A DNA stretch of 38,784 nucleotides, taken from the NCBI GenBank assembly GCA_001931905.2, contig MSJI02000504.1, positions 1 through 38,784 on the forward strand, given 5' to 3'. Both the position numbers and the translations under genes were made by a program. Positions within the stretch are counted from its first letter, which is position 1; every line of letters starts with the position of its first letter. Positions 1-10,400 of this stretch are shown piece by piece. The DNA comes from Cladosporium sp. IMV 00045. Its lineage: Eukaryota; Ascomycota; Dothideomycetes; Cladosporiales; Cladosporiaceae. The notes under the pieces are model-generated. The model saw only the letters and a program-made list of their open reading frames with translations. It made no database searches and was not told the origin of the DNA.

Positions 1-2
1 AA

Positions 3-563
3 GACTTCATCATCCCCGTCCCCCTGCTCAAGACCGACGAGCCCGGCACCGTCTACGTCTCCTTCTCCCGCCCCGCCGACGCCCCCGCCTTCCTCGCCGC
101 CTCCTTCACCAACGTCCTCAAATTCACCCTCAAAGAAATCGACCCCTCCACCTCCGAACCCGAGGAATCCGGCTACGAGGACGAATACCAAGTCGAAGAC
201 CTCGACCTCGCCGGCGCCGACTACGTCCTGCCCGCTTTCGCCGGCAGCTGGGACAACATCTGGACGGGGCTGGCGGACGCCGACGACGCGGAGGAGACGC
301 TGCAGCTCGGCAACGCGAAGAGCATCCAGGACGCTGTCGAGTTGCTCGTCAAGGCGCTCGGCATGCAGCCGCTGGAGGGCAGCGAGATCGCTCTTTCGGC
401 TTCCACGCACAGCTTGCGCTTGTACGGCAAGAGCGTCGCGGGCGGCAAGGTCGCTGCGCAAGTCCGCATGGCGTACAGCGCCAAGAGCGGTGTCACCGTT
501 AAGGTGAGCGCGCGCAGTGAGGAGGAGGGGCTTGCTGCGTTGGTTGTTGGTGGGGTTGCTTAG
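3..563 (+). CDS. SEC21: Coatomer subunit gamma, C-terminal part (5' end outside window)
   Basis: This is the last 186 codons of the gamma subunit of the COPI coat, which covers Golgi-to-ER and intra-Golgi vesicles and binds ArfGAP and cargo machinery through its appendage domain. The reading frame is open from base 3. The end of the translation matches the gamma-COP appendage platform: a segment ending GMQPLEGSE, then STHSLRLYGK, then a strand with VRMAYSAKSGVTVKVSARSE. An acidic linker (ESGYEDEYQVEDLDL) precedes it, as in fungal homologues. The expected family C-terminus (...LAALVVGGVA) coincides with the TAG at 561-563. The same frame then continues open for 48 more codons to a TGA at 708-710, and a donor-like AAG/GTGAGC lies at 501-509 (see findings). 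The N-terminal trunk is outside the window. Confidence 0.9.
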   Translation, partial: DFIIPVPLLKTDEPGTVYVSFSRPADAPAFLAASFTNVLKFTLKEIDPSTSEPEESGYEDEYQVEDLDLAGADYVLPAFAGSWDNIWTGLADADDAEETLQLGNAKSIQDAVELLVKALGMQPLEGSEIALSASTHSLRLYGKSVAGGKVAAQVRMAYSAKSGVTVKVSARSEEEGLAALVVGGVA

Positions 564-710
564 AAGGCGCGTGATGGGGTGGTGGAGAGGAAGGATAGTG
601 GGGTTGTTGCGAGTGAGAAGGACAAGCTGTCTTTTGACCCTCTGCATGATGCCAGGTTAAAGGAGAGGCTGGAGGCTGTCATGGGTGGGGTTGGGGCGTT
701 GAGGCGCTGA
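564..710 (+). other. In-frame 48-codon extension after the SEC21 stop (candidate alternative C-terminus)
   Basis: Directly after the SEC21 TAG the same frame is open for 48 codons, with a charged, protein-like reading (KARDGVVERKDSG..., ...FDPLHDARLKERLEAVMGG...ALRR) before TGA at 708-710. It could be reached by stop readthrough, or by removing a 60-nt in-frame segment (504-563) that begins GTGAGC and ends CTTAG and includes the stop codon. No good CTRAC branch site is visible in that segment. It may equally be plain 3' UTR. There is no peroxisomal SKL-type ending. Confidence 0.25.
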
Positions 711-1293
711 GCGGGAGCGAAAAAAAGATCCAAAAAAGGCGAAGTAGGCTTCTTTTGGCTCTTGTCTTGTTTGTTGATTTGGGGGGGAAGTCTTTAGGGT
801 CCCCCTTTTGCGTTGTTTCTGCTATATTTACTGAAAGATATGTCTTATTCTCTGTTTCCACATTATCATGTTTGAGCCTGAAAGTGTCTCTTTGTCAAGT
901 CATCAAGCGTTGGCGTGTGGTCGATTGATTGGTTGGGATCTCTATAGAGAAGGCGAGAAATCATGAGACGAGTGATGAGCTGTTGTTGTTGTGAAAATGG
1001 ATCGTTCTTCGGTTGAGTTACTGATTGATTCACATATGAATTAGTCGCTTAATGAGTCGGAGGACAGGTCTCCTTATCTCCCTTCTTTTGTGAAGCCTTT
1101 CTTCATCAAAAGCCTTATTTTGGGAGGCCAAACAATGCCTTTTGCTGATCATTTCTCTTGTACTCGTCTATGAACATATTCCTTAGATCTGACAACTCAC
1201 CAAGCTACCTTCTCTCCAGCCTCTCTGTATTCCCACACTCATCATCCAACCACAGCCTCCTCCATCCATCCATCATCCTTCTCTCTCTCCCAT
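711..1293. other. Intergenic, convergent 3' ends
   Basis: This is non-coding sequence between the convergent 3' ends of SEC21 (+) and the aldolase gene (-). It has T-rich tracts on the + strand near 720-860 and AT-richer sequence after 880, which fits 3' UTRs and polyadenylation regions. No RNA gene or coding frame could be supported. Confidence 0.6.
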
Positions 1294-2332
1294 CTAATAA
1301 TCACTAAACATCCTCGTCTCCAACCCCCTCGGCCGCCCGCCATCCTCCCCGCCCTTCCCCTCGCGCACCGCCCTCTCTTCCTTCGCAATCCACACACCTC
1401 CACTACTCCCCAACCTCTCCGCGCCCGCCTGCAGCATCCCCACCGCGTCCGTGAGAGTCCTCACACCACCTGAGGCCTTAACCTTCATTTTCTTAGCAAC
1501 CACACTGCCCGTCTCGGGAGAAGGCGAGGAAGGCGAAGAAGGCGCCAGAACCTCGCAGCACGCGCGCATCAGTTGCACGTCTTGCACCGTCGCGCCGGTC
1601 GGTTTGCGCTCTCCTTCGGAGAGGATGCATTCTTCCGCAGGGAGGAAGCCGGTGCTGGTTTTCACGTAGTCGAAGCGCGCGGCGGAGGCGAGGACGCAGG
1701 CTGCGATTATTTGCCGGGAGGTCAGGCGCGAGGTTTCGAGGATGATTTTGAGGGTTGCAGAGGGGGCGGCGGCGCGCAGGGCGGAGAGCTCGGCGTAGAT
1801 GGACTGGTAGGAGGAGGAGAGGAGGTGGGAGGCGTTCAGGACGGCGTCGAGTTCGCTGGCGCCGGAGGTGAGGGAGAGTCTGGTGTCTCTGTTTGGAGTG
1901 GGATTAGTTCTTGTTGTTACTCTTGCTGCTGCTGCTTCTTCTTCTTGTTATCTGGCGGTCTGGTTTGTCATGTTGTATCTCCATGACTTTTATGCGAACT
2001 TACTCAAGCTTCTGGTACAAGTCCTGCGTCCCCTCGTGAAAGCCAACCACACTGGCCACTCCGACAGAAGAGCCCTTCAGATTGGCAACACAGCGCGCCA
2101 CCCAATTGGGACGGACACACACGGTCGCGAACTCGTGGACGCGCGCTTCGGCGCAGAGGTTGTCGATTTGGGCCTGGGTGGCATCGAGTTTGAGGAGGGT
2201 GTGGTCTATCGTGCCGGGGATGGAGGAGGGTAGAGGGTAGGTGGGTTTGCTTGGGTTGCTGTTGATGGCGGAGACGGTGGAGTCTATGATCGAGGCCCAT
2301 TCGGGGTCGGTGTAGCGAGTTGTTGTGGCCAT
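1294..2332 (-). CDS. deoC: Deoxyribose-phosphate aldolase (DERA), two exons
   Basis: The class I aldolase cleaves 2-deoxy-D-ribose 5-phosphate to glyceraldehyde 3-phosphate and acetaldehyde in deoxynucleoside catabolism, in the cytosol. Exons are 2332-2004 and 1888-1294. The 115-nt intron has donor GTAAGT, branch CTAAT and acceptor CAG, and joining gives 307 aa. The DeoC signature is clear: DHTLLKLDAT near residue 43, VCVRPNWV near 71, and SELDAV with the family Asp at about 124. The Schiff-base lysine is in VKTSTGF (about K186) and the second active-site lysine is in KASGGVRT (about K247). A low-complexity Ser/Pro insert (SPSSPSPETG) sits just before the second lysine strand and lengthens the protein beyond the roughly 250 aa of bacterial enzymes. 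The ATG at 2332 is the only sensible start. It converges with SEC21. Confidence 0.93.
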
Positions 2333-3635
2333 TGTAGCGGTCGTGTCTTCTATTGGGAGGGGTTTGGGGATGGGATGGTTGGAGGCGGTGTTTGCTGTTT
2401 GTCTCTCGCCCTCTTCTGGATTGGTGTGTCTTTGGAAGGAGATTGTGGGGGAGGAGAAGAACCTACGGTCTATCTTGGAAGACTACAACAAGAACCAGTC
2501 ATCAATTCGCGTGTTGTTGACTTTACCGGCACGTAGGCTAGTGCGAGAGATAGGCGGTGCTTCTCCAGTGGGGACGAAATCAACCAGACCATCCAACTTC
2601 TTTCTGGCCTCCGGAGTAACATTTGGCCCCGCTTCCAACTGCCTAGCGTGAAGAAAGGCTTGGGGGAGGGGCCTCCTACTCAACAACCCCAACCCTTACC
2701 CTGCGAGGCTCGTAAGTGACGACTTGAAAAATATCAATTGACTTCATTGCTCGACGACACATACCGCGACTCATTCATCCTTCGACATTCAGAGTTTCTC
2801 GTCTCCTCTCGACTGATATATTGGCTCTGCGCTCATGTCAAATTCGAGAGGGGCGTGCAATTACCTGAAACATTGGATGAACCTGATATTCAGTAAACGA
2901 CTGACTGATTCTGCCGCTTTTCAACAAAAAACTTTACAATAAGATATTGTTCGCTTCAACCTCCAAGTATAGGAATTCTTAAGAGCAACCAAAAATCCGG
3001 TCATGCAACCTCCTATTTCCGGTCGACGCTGTTCTTATCATCAGCGTCATTCTCGATTATGTCGATGATCCATAGCTCTGACCCGGGGCTGTCAAACATC
3101 CCCAAAGGCGATAAAGTCGATCATACTTTCTAGCGAAATCATTCGCAGGGCGAATAAAAACCAAGACATGGCTTCGAGGGCGCAGTAAGGAATCGCCTGA
3201 ATCGCTCTGATCGTTTCCCCTGGGTTGTACCGGCTCGGCGGCTATACACTCGGCAGCCGAGGTCTTTCAGGGAGATGTTCGAGGGCACATCATTCACAAT
3301 CCTGCGGTGGGATTCATATGCCTGACTGTTCTATATCTAATCGCAGGGAGTCAGATCGACAGAATTGGGCTAAGTGCCAGAAGCGAGGCGAAGTGAAGGC
3401 ACGCTGATACTTGGAGAAAAACCATACTGTATGGTCTCTGCGGGATCAGAATATGTCAAGTAACAACAAGACGATGTAACGACCTTTGCTGAAAGGCGAG
3501 CACAAAAACACAAATTTGATACTCTACCTACGCAGAAGACGACTGCTGCATCAAGAGGCCCACATCGCTATACACAACCACCACCACAACAAACCCAAAC
3601 ACCAATGAAAACCCCTCGATCCTCCAAGCGCCTAG
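2333..3635. other. Intergenic, no convincing gene
   Basis: This sequence lies upstream of the aldolase and far upstream of the pectate lyase. A 69-codon minus-strand open frame at 2692-2483 (reading ...PEARKKLDGLVDFVPTGEAPP...) looks protein-like but begins with TTG just after an in-frame stop and has no recognised homology, so it may be a relic. Sequence from about 2720 to 3540 is AT-richer with no long frame. No repeat or RNA gene was identified. Confidence 0.5.
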
Positions 3636-4016
3636 CAGCACCCCCAGAATCCACAAGCGAGCTCTTTCCAAAACACGCCAAACCTCATCACCACTCTATT
3701 AAACTTCGACAACCCCAGCTCCCAAGACTGCACTCCATCCAAACCACCCACGCCACCACACTACAGTACTCCTGACCATCTGACATACAGCCTCATCACG
3801 CAACCCGCCCATGCACCTCTGTTTCACATAACAATAACCCCGGGGACTTGGCGATTAAATTCTCCGTGGACGACTTCACGTCCGCAAACACACAAGCATG
3901 ACGGACCGCGCCCTTCCGCCGCGAGATGGGAAATCGATCTTACACTTCATTTCCTCTCCGGTTGGTGGAAGCTGATGAACGACATCGAACACGAAATGAT
4001 TCGTGGGAGTTCGTAG
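3636..4016 (+). pseudogene. Possible degraded gene fragment upstream of the pectate lyase
   Basis: This frame is open for 126 codons (after a TAG at 3633-3635, to the TAG at 4014-4016) without an ATG at its start. It reads like protein, for example LTYSLITQPAHAPLFHITITP and, near the end, WEIDLTLHFLSGWWKLMNDIEHEM. Around 3845-3900 a neighbouring frame also reads like protein (GDLAIKFSVDDFTSANTQA), as if a frameshift lies there. An ATG at 3605 opens a different frame of only 56 codons. I do not recognise a family. It could be a decayed gene, an unmodelled spliced gene, or chance in GC-richer promoter DNA. Confidence 0.22.
3847..3852 (-). promoter_or_regulatory. PacC-type hexamer upstream of the pectate lyase
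   Basis: CTTGGC, the complement of the GCCARG core bound by the pH regulator PacC, lies about 520 bp before the pectate lyase ATG. Ambient-pH control of pectate lyases through PacC is known in some plant-associated fungi. A single hexamer is expected by chance at this spacing, so this is only a hint. Confidence 0.2.
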
Positions 4017-4271
4017 AAGACCGAGAATCGATCTCAGTTGTTCCTGTGAGACTTGGGAGACCATCGCTTTATCGTGACGATGTCGTGCAACCAGCACGCA
4101 ATCTAATGAAGGGCTGAACATGTTGCCAGGAGCAGTTGGGTCAAGGGGATGGAAGAAATCTTGACAACTCAAACAAAGAGGCTCGCGCACGGAGGCAAAA
4201 TTGACCGTCCGTTGGTATAGACCATGCTCTTGTGGTACAGACATGCTGAAACATCACGACGGGAAAACGGG

Positions 4272-4279
4272 TATAAAAG
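4272..4279 (+). promoter_or_regulatory. TATA box of the pectate lyase gene
   Basis: TATAAAAG lies 89 bp upstream of the pectate lyase ATG. A C/A-rich leader follows it (CATCAAGACTGCC..., ending CAACAACC before ATG). The match to the TATA consensus and the spacing are typical of highly inducible fungal secreted-enzyme genes. Confidence 0.65.
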
Positions 4280-4367
4280 TGCCCGTGTCGTCGTTCTTTA
4301 GACCACGCCTCAAATCAATCACCACCGTCTCTCATCAAGACTGCCCTGCAGCACAAACCCAACAACC

Positions 4368-5336
4368 ATGAAGTTCCTCAACCTCGCCCTCGCCCTCGCG
4401 GCCCTCACCCCGCTGAGCACCCTCGCCTCCCCCCTCGTCGAGCGACAAGCCTCCGCCAGCCCAGTCGGCTACGCCAGTCTAAACGGCGGCACCAAAGGCG
4501 GCGCCGGCGGCAAAACCGTAACAGTCAGCACCTATGCCGACCTCGCCGCCGCCGTGAAAGACGCCACCCCAGCCATCGTCTACATCAAAGGCAAGATCAG
4601 CGGCAGCGAAAAAATCCGCGTGGGCGCCAACAAATCCATCCTGGGAATCGACTCCACCTCCTCCCTGACGGGCTTCGGGCTCTTCCTGCGCGCCGCCAAC
4701 AACGTCATCATCCGCAACCTGGCCATCAGCAAAGTGCGCACGGGCGACCCCGGCGGCGACGCCATCGGCGTGCAAGAGAGCAGCAACATCTGGATCGACC
4801 ACTGCGACCTGTCGTCGGACCTGACGTCGGGCAAAGACTACTACGACGGGCTGGCGGACTTTAGCCACGGCAGCGACTACATCACCGTCAGCAACACGCT
4901 GTTCCACGACCACTGGAAGGCTTCCCTCGTGGGCCACAGCGACAACAATGGAGGTGAGGATAAGGGAAAGCTGCGCATCACGTACGCCAACAACCACTTC
5001 AAGAACATCAACAGCCGCATGCCCCTGCTGCGCTTCGGCACCGCGCACGTGTTCAACAGTTACTACGAGGGCGGCTCGACGGCTGTCAATTCGCGCATGG
5101 GAGCGCAGGCGCTGGTTGAGAGTACGGTTTTCACCGGCGTCGAGAGGGCGATTTTGAGCATCGATTCCAAGGAGGTGGGGTATGCGGTTAGTAGGGATGT
5201 GCAGTTGAATGGGGCCACGGATGAGGCTCCTAGGGGTACTTTGACCAGTGTGCCGTATAGTTATAGCGTGCTGGGGAGTGGGAATGTGGTGAAGAATGTG
5301 GTGGGGAAGGCGGGGCAGACGCTGAAGTTGGGTTGA
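4368..5336 (+). CDS. Secreted pectate lyase, polysaccharide lyase family 1
   Basis: The enzyme cleaves de-esterified homogalacturonan by Ca2+-dependent beta-elimination, outside the cell. The 322-aa single-exon protein has a signal peptide at about 1-20 (MKFLNLALALAALTPL...), and a possible kexin-like cut after VER near residue 26. It then has the parallel beta-helix of PL1. Visible family motifs are GDAIGV (D131), WIDHCDLSS (142-150), DGLADFSHGSDYITVSN (160-176, Ca2+-ligand Asp region), FHDHWKASLVGHSD (179-192) and SRMPLLRFG (216-224), which holds the conserved arginines, including the likely catalytic base. Length is normal for fungal PelA/Pel1-type enzymes. It is preceded by a TATA box. 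All key residues appear present, so it should be active. Pectate versus pectin preference is inferred from similarity only. Confidence 0.93.
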   Translation: MKFLNLALALAALTPLSTLASPLVERQASASPVGYASLNGGTKGGAGGKTVTVSTYADLAAAVKDATPAIVYIKGKISGSEKIRVGANKSILGIDSTSSLTGFGLFLRAANNVIIRNLAISKVRTGDPGGDAIGVQESSNIWIDHCDLSSDLTSGKDYYDGLADFSHGSDYITVSNTLFHDHWKASLVGHSDNNGGEDKGKLRITYANNHFKNINSRMPLLRFGTAHVFNSYYEGGSTAVNSRMGAQALVESTVFTGVERAILSIDSKEVGYAVSRDVQLNGATDEAPRGTLTSVPYSYSVLGSGNVVKNVVGKAGQTLKLG

Positions 5337-5517
5337 TGAGGCTTGACTGAATGAAGGGTGGGTGAGTTGGAGGTTTGGAGGAGTGAGGAGATGATCTTGG
5401 TGGATAGGGCAGAGCATATGTGTACGTAGTCATATCAATCTCATCGATCGAGCTCTGTACTAAATTAACCCAGTTCACATGTGACCAGCAAAGAACCCTG
5501 ATCCCAAAAGCCCTCAA

Positions 5518-6769
5518 TCACCCCCCCTCCCCCTCCCTCCCAAGCAACCACCCCACCCCCTGCACGCCCTCCCGTTTCGCCCGCTCCGCCACCCTCAAAC
5601 CCGGCCACAAACTCGCAAACCCATGCGGCACGCCCTCATAAACCTTCAACTTCACCTCCGTCCCCAAATCCCCCAACATCCTCGCAAAGACAATCCCGTC
5701 GTCCCTGAAAGGATCCATGCCCGCGACCTGAATAAACGTCCTGGGCCACGACCTGCCTTCCTTCCCGCTCCCCGCCTTATCTCCCGTCGACTCTGACGAT
5801 GTGAAGTAAGGCGAGTTCACAGGCGAGAAATCACTCGACCCCCCATCCCCTCTCACCGCCTCGCGAATGTACCCCACGGCCTGCTTGGACAACAGACCCG
5901 GCGCGTCGGCATTCTGCTCGTGCGAGAGGTGCAGGTCCCGATAAGGCGCGGGCACGTAGGGGAGGGAGTGGAAGAGCATGCTGGAATCGATCCACAGACC
6001 CGTCAGATTCGGCGGAGGCGCAGCCGCAGCATCACCAGTGAGAGATGATATGGTTGGCGGTTTGGAGAGATACTTCCCCACCAACACAGCAGCGATATTC
6101 CCGCCCGCCGAACTGCCTGCAAGAACAAACCCGGTTTCTAGGGAGACGTTCCTCAGACAGTCGGGAGGTGAAGAGGAGGCTGCGTGATTCACGACCCAAA
6201 CAAGCGCATCCCAAGCATCCTCATGCGCCGCGGGCCAGGGATGTTCAGGCGCCAGACGGTAGGCGGGACAAACCACCGTAGCATTATAGAGACTCGCCAA
6301 ACGGCCTGCCGTGGGAGCGGGTTGCTGATTGTTCCCGAAGATGAAGCCGCCGCCGTGGAAGAGGAGGATCAACGGAGAGGGCGACGGGGAGGGTGAGGTG
6401 GCGGGTGGTGGGTGGTGGATGCGCAGTTCGCTCGAGTGCCCGTCGCGCATGGGGATTTTGAGGGTTTCTTCATGGTTTTCGCCTGAGGAGAGAGTTTCCT
6501 TGTGGGCTTTTGAGGCGGCGGCGAGTTGGTTTTGGCGGATGGCGAGGATGATGGGGTGGGTGAAGTCGAGGTGGGGGTGTTGGGGGGTTGTTGCGAGGAG
6601 CTTTGGCGGTGAGGTGTTAGTGAGGGTTTCGGTGTGAGGGGATTGGATTGATTCGACTCAATTGACGATTTGATGTGATCGAATCAGCGATACATACCTC
6701 AGCAAACTCAGCGTCCGGCTCAGACAACTTGGCCAAAGCCTCGGGGGTATCGTAGATCGGAGCAGCCAT
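5518..6769 (-). CDS. HSL-type alpha/beta hydrolase (esterase/lipase), copy 1, two exons
   Basis: A 384-aa protein of the alpha/beta-hydrolase fold-3 (hormone-sensitive lipase-like) family, which hydrolyses carboxylic esters; the substrate is unknown. Exons are 6769-6698 and 6600-5518. The 97-nt intron has donor GTATGT, branch CTAAC and acceptor AAAG. The N-terminus is MAAPIYDTPEALAKL. Motifs are HGGGF (oxyanion hole, 106-110), YRLAPEHPWPA (138-148), GSSAGG with nucleophile Ser188, DPFRDDG with Asp320, and GVPHGF with His350. No signal peptide is seen, so it is likely intracellular. A TATA-like element lies about 70 bp upstream. It is the first gene of unit 1 of the duplicated block and has a diverged partner at 14845-16062. 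An internal ATG at 6450 would give a shorter 310-aa form, but exon 1 is conserved in both copies. Confidence 0.9.
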
Positions 6770-7431
6770 GATGTGATATGATTGGGTTGGGACGAAATGG
6801 TGGTGAGTTCCTAGGTAGAAAAAGTCAAACACTCAATCATATATACCTTACCTGCTCCCAATTCCAGATCAGGTACCCTATCTTCACAGCCACCGTAGGA
6901 GCGCAACTCGAATCCTTCAGACAGCGGCGACCTAAAAAGTGCGCGCAGAAGGAGCCATGTAAGATACCTAGGTAAGCAGCTCAGCGGTGTCCAGCATCGG
7001 ATACCGAAACAAGCCAGCATCAAACGAAGCGGAAAAAACGAATCCTCCTCAATTTCAGCTCGCCGCTTACGTGAGATGTGTACTTCGCCTACACTCTCAT
7101 CCTGCATTTCTCTCGCTTAGAAAAGTCATGATTAATGTTGACATTCGTTTGACAGCAAACCCGAAGGATAAAAAGAAAAGAGTAGGGTATAGCAAAGCAA
7201 AAGCAAGCAAGTAAACCATTTCTATCATAGCCGTAAACTTCGTATTCGTGCGTGTTCATCATCGTCATCAATAGGGGCAAAAAGCAATAAAGGAGCGAAG
7301 AAAAGGCACCAAACTCATCGTGCCAAACCACACCACCACCACGACCACCCTCTTCAAGCCAAAAAGGAAACTTTCCCACAACTAGCGTCAAACACTGCAT
7401 CCAACAACCTCCAACAAATCAATCAAATCAA
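6770..7431. other. Intergenic: hydrolase promoter (copy 1) and 3' region of the DUF3824-like gene
   Basis: This stretch holds a TATATAT element (minus strand, 6839-6845) for the hydrolase and a perfect palindrome TACCTAGGTA at 6965-6974. The palindrome is not preserved in copy 2. The right part is presumably the 3' UTR of the DUF3824-like gene. No coding frame is shared with the equivalent stretch of copy 2. Confidence 0.55.
6839..6845 (-). promoter_or_regulatory. TATA-like element of hydrolase copy 1
   Basis: TATATAT on the minus strand, about 70 bp before the ATG at 6769. An equivalent ATATATA occurs at 16121-16127, about 59 bp before the ATG of copy 2. Its conservation between otherwise diverging upstream regions supports a core promoter role. 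Confidence 0.5.
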
Positions 7432-10400
7432 TCAATCATCCCCCCTCCTACCCCCCCTCCTCCTCTCCCCGCCAGGACTACCACTCCCCCTCCCCTCCAT
7501 CAACTCCCCCGCAATCCCCTTAAACAACTTCCCCGCCGGCCCCCTCCCCGCAAGCAAATCCTGAATCCGATCCGCGAGCTCATTACCCGTGCTAGACTCC
7601 CACTTCCGATTCCCATTCTCATCAAAGCGAGGGGGTAAATCCACAGTCCCATCGGATTCCGAATCGCCCGCATCAGGCGGACGGTCGTACTTGTCGTTGA
7701 AGAGCTGAGACGAAGGGTCGCGTCTGGTGCGACGGCGGGGTTGGCGGTGGCGATGGCGGCGAGGGGAGAGAGTATCTTCCGAGTCGGAGTAGGAGCGGCG
7801 GGAACCGGAGCCGACGCGGCGGGCGCTGCTGTTGTCGGGATAGTTGACGTTTGAGTCGAGGTCGAAGCGGACGCGGCTGGTGGAGCGGCCGCGCGGAGGG
7901 GGTGGGGTGGGTGTTGGGGGGTTTACACCATCTGATGAAAGAGAAAATGAAAGTGTCAGCCAAAAGTGTAATGCTTCCAAGAAACAAGTTAAGTCATGCT
8001 CGAGAAAAAATCGGTTGGATCAAAAATCACCCAGGCACCGACGTACCCGCATCCTCACGTTCTTTGCGATGGCCGGTGCTGGCGCTGCTGTTCTCGCGCT
8101 CTTCTTCTCTTCGCTCAAAATCGGGCGTAGTGCCTGAAGCATCAGGGTTATTGGAACTCACATTTCCAGCATCCCTGCCGCGGCGGTCTCTGCTGTCGTC
8201 GCGGCCCCGTGGAGCATCTGCGGGCGCCTGGTAGCGCGAGTCGCCTTCGAATGTATCCGTGGGATACGGCGCTCCGAGCGTGGCGTCACTGTCGCCGTAT
8301 GCGCCACGAGTTTGCTCGTAGGGTGCATGCGAGCTTTCAGGAGGGTAGTCTGCAGGGTTGTACGCAGGGTAGGGGTTGTAGGCCCCTTCACCTGGAGGAT
8401 AAGGGTCTGCAGGGTGGTATGGTTGATCGTTGACCGGCGGAGGAGGGAAGTAATTTCCGCCAGGGTATGGCTGCTGTGGCTGGTCATAGCCGACGGTATC
8501 ACGAGGCGGTGGGGTGTATTCATCAGGGGTATACGGTTCGCTGTAGTCGTCGTCACCTAGATAACCCAAGTCAGCTCGTCTGTGCCATCATGTCAGTCAA
8601 GAATCATACTCACGTCGTTCTTCGCTCGCATTGCGTTTGCGTTCTCTGTTCTTGTGATAGGCATAGCCGGCAGCACCGGCAGCACCGGCAGCCAGTCCAG
8701 CGCCAGCCAACTGCTTTTTCCTGCTTCTGCTCCTACTCCTGCTCCCACGTCTGGTATCGGGACTGCTTCCGGTCGAACTGCCTCTGTGCCTCCTTCGATA
8801 CATACCCGGCTCCTCGTCGCTGTAGTAGCCGCGCCTGTTATCAGGATAGATAGGATCGCCGCCGTAAGCTATCATAGGATCTTCAGCTTCTCCTCGTCTG
8901 CCAGGGACAGGGTAAGGAGCAGGGACGGACCTACTCCGTGAACGGCTGCGAGAGCCGCGCCTACCTCTGCTCATCTCATCATCGATGATGGCCTGCTTCT
9001 TGGCCTCCTTGCCAGCCTTTGTCTTTTCGTACAATCCAGCCAGCGCAGCTCCGCCGAGTCCGGCGGCTGCGATCGGTACACCTTGACGAATTCTGCTGCG
9101 AGATCGTGATTTGCCGCCGCGACTCTTCGATCTGACACGATCCCAAATACCAGCAGCAGCGGCAGAGGCGAGACCGGCCTGTGCTATACGCCTGTTGCGG
9201 TGTTCGGGATCCCTGTGCTTACTCTCGGACCTTGGAGGACCAACATCACTCATGTAACCAGAAGTTGCCGTGTCGAAACTGCCCCTGCGACGCCTCGAGC
9301 GAGAACGGCGCGGGCGATCGTTGACGATAATCGTTTCGTTGTTCTTGCCGCGATTCTTGAGGGCATATCCAGCGAGCGCTCCGACAGCAGCAACAGCGGC
9401 AAGCCCACCCAGCTGTTTCGCACGAGATTTGGATCGCGACTTGGAACGGTGGTGCCTTTTCCTGCGTCGCGGTTCACGGGAGCCACTACGCGATCGAGAA
9501 CGAGACCAGGAGCGAGACCTGCTCCCAGAGCCGCGGCGCCAGCTCTTTGCCCGGCGGATAGCCTCGGCACCCAAGGCTCCAACTGCAGCACCACCGACGA
9601 GCGAGCGACCGCGGCCTCCAGGGTTGCGGCCTTGACTCTTGCGGTGGCTGCGAAGGATCTGAGCACCAGCGACGCCAGCCAGGGCACCGCCAGCCAAGTC
9701 GCGACGGCGGTGGCGAGACTCTTCTTTCTCGTCGCCCTCAACATAACGTTCGCGGCGGACATACTCGTAGCTGTCGTCACTGCTGTACTGCGAAGCGCTG
9801 TCTTTGGGTCGAATGTCGTCCTCGCGGTGGCGACCACGATCCACCTCACGAATGCGACGCTCGTAAAAGTAGTCTTCTTCTTGTTGCTTGACGGATGGCG
9901 CAGGCGCAGGCGCAGGCGCAGGAACCGGAGCGGGAGGAGGCGGCTCTTCCCTGCGCACCAGAGATTGGCGTTCATCGCGCACTTCTTCCTTGTCGATGAA
10001 GTCGTAGTTCTGCTCGTCGCGACGGATGATGATCTGCTGGGGTTCGCGACGTTCTTCTCTTATGATAATCGGCGGCTGCGGGGCGGACTCTCGAATGATG
10101 ATGGGCTGGGGTTGGGGCTGTGGCTGTTGATAGTACTCAGTTTCCTTCCTATAGCGTTCAATTTCGGGACCTCGATCCTCGTGGTGATGATGGTGGTGAT
10201 GATGGGGTGGAGAGAAGGATCGCTCGCGCTCGAATCTGAACTCGCGAACCCTCTCTTGGGTGGGCGGGCTGGGGGCACGAACGGTCTCTCGATCTCTGTC
10301 TGAGTAATGGAAGTTGCTGCGGCTGCTATGGGCGTGGTCGCGCTCGAGCACACGGTATGGGATCTCACGCCTAGGCGCTTCGGATATGCGCTCGGTGATA

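Noticed and set aside
3876..4244. 122-codon minus-strand frame with an ATG, divergent from the pectate lyase
   Set aside because: It has no recognisable family, would start only 123 bp from the pectate lyase ATG, and overlaps the better-looking + strand relic. No evidence favours it over chance.
4479..5417. 312-codon minus-strand frame opposite the pectate lyase
   Set aside because: It is the antisense shadow of a GC-rich coding exon. The pectate lyase on the + strand explains the open frame.
9200..10303. 367-codon + strand frame opposite the DUF3824-like gene (also at 18504-19601 in copy 2)
   Set aside because: It is a mirror of the repetitive SR/Gly-Ala coding strand. It has no start context or family features and is conserved only because the opposite strand is coding.
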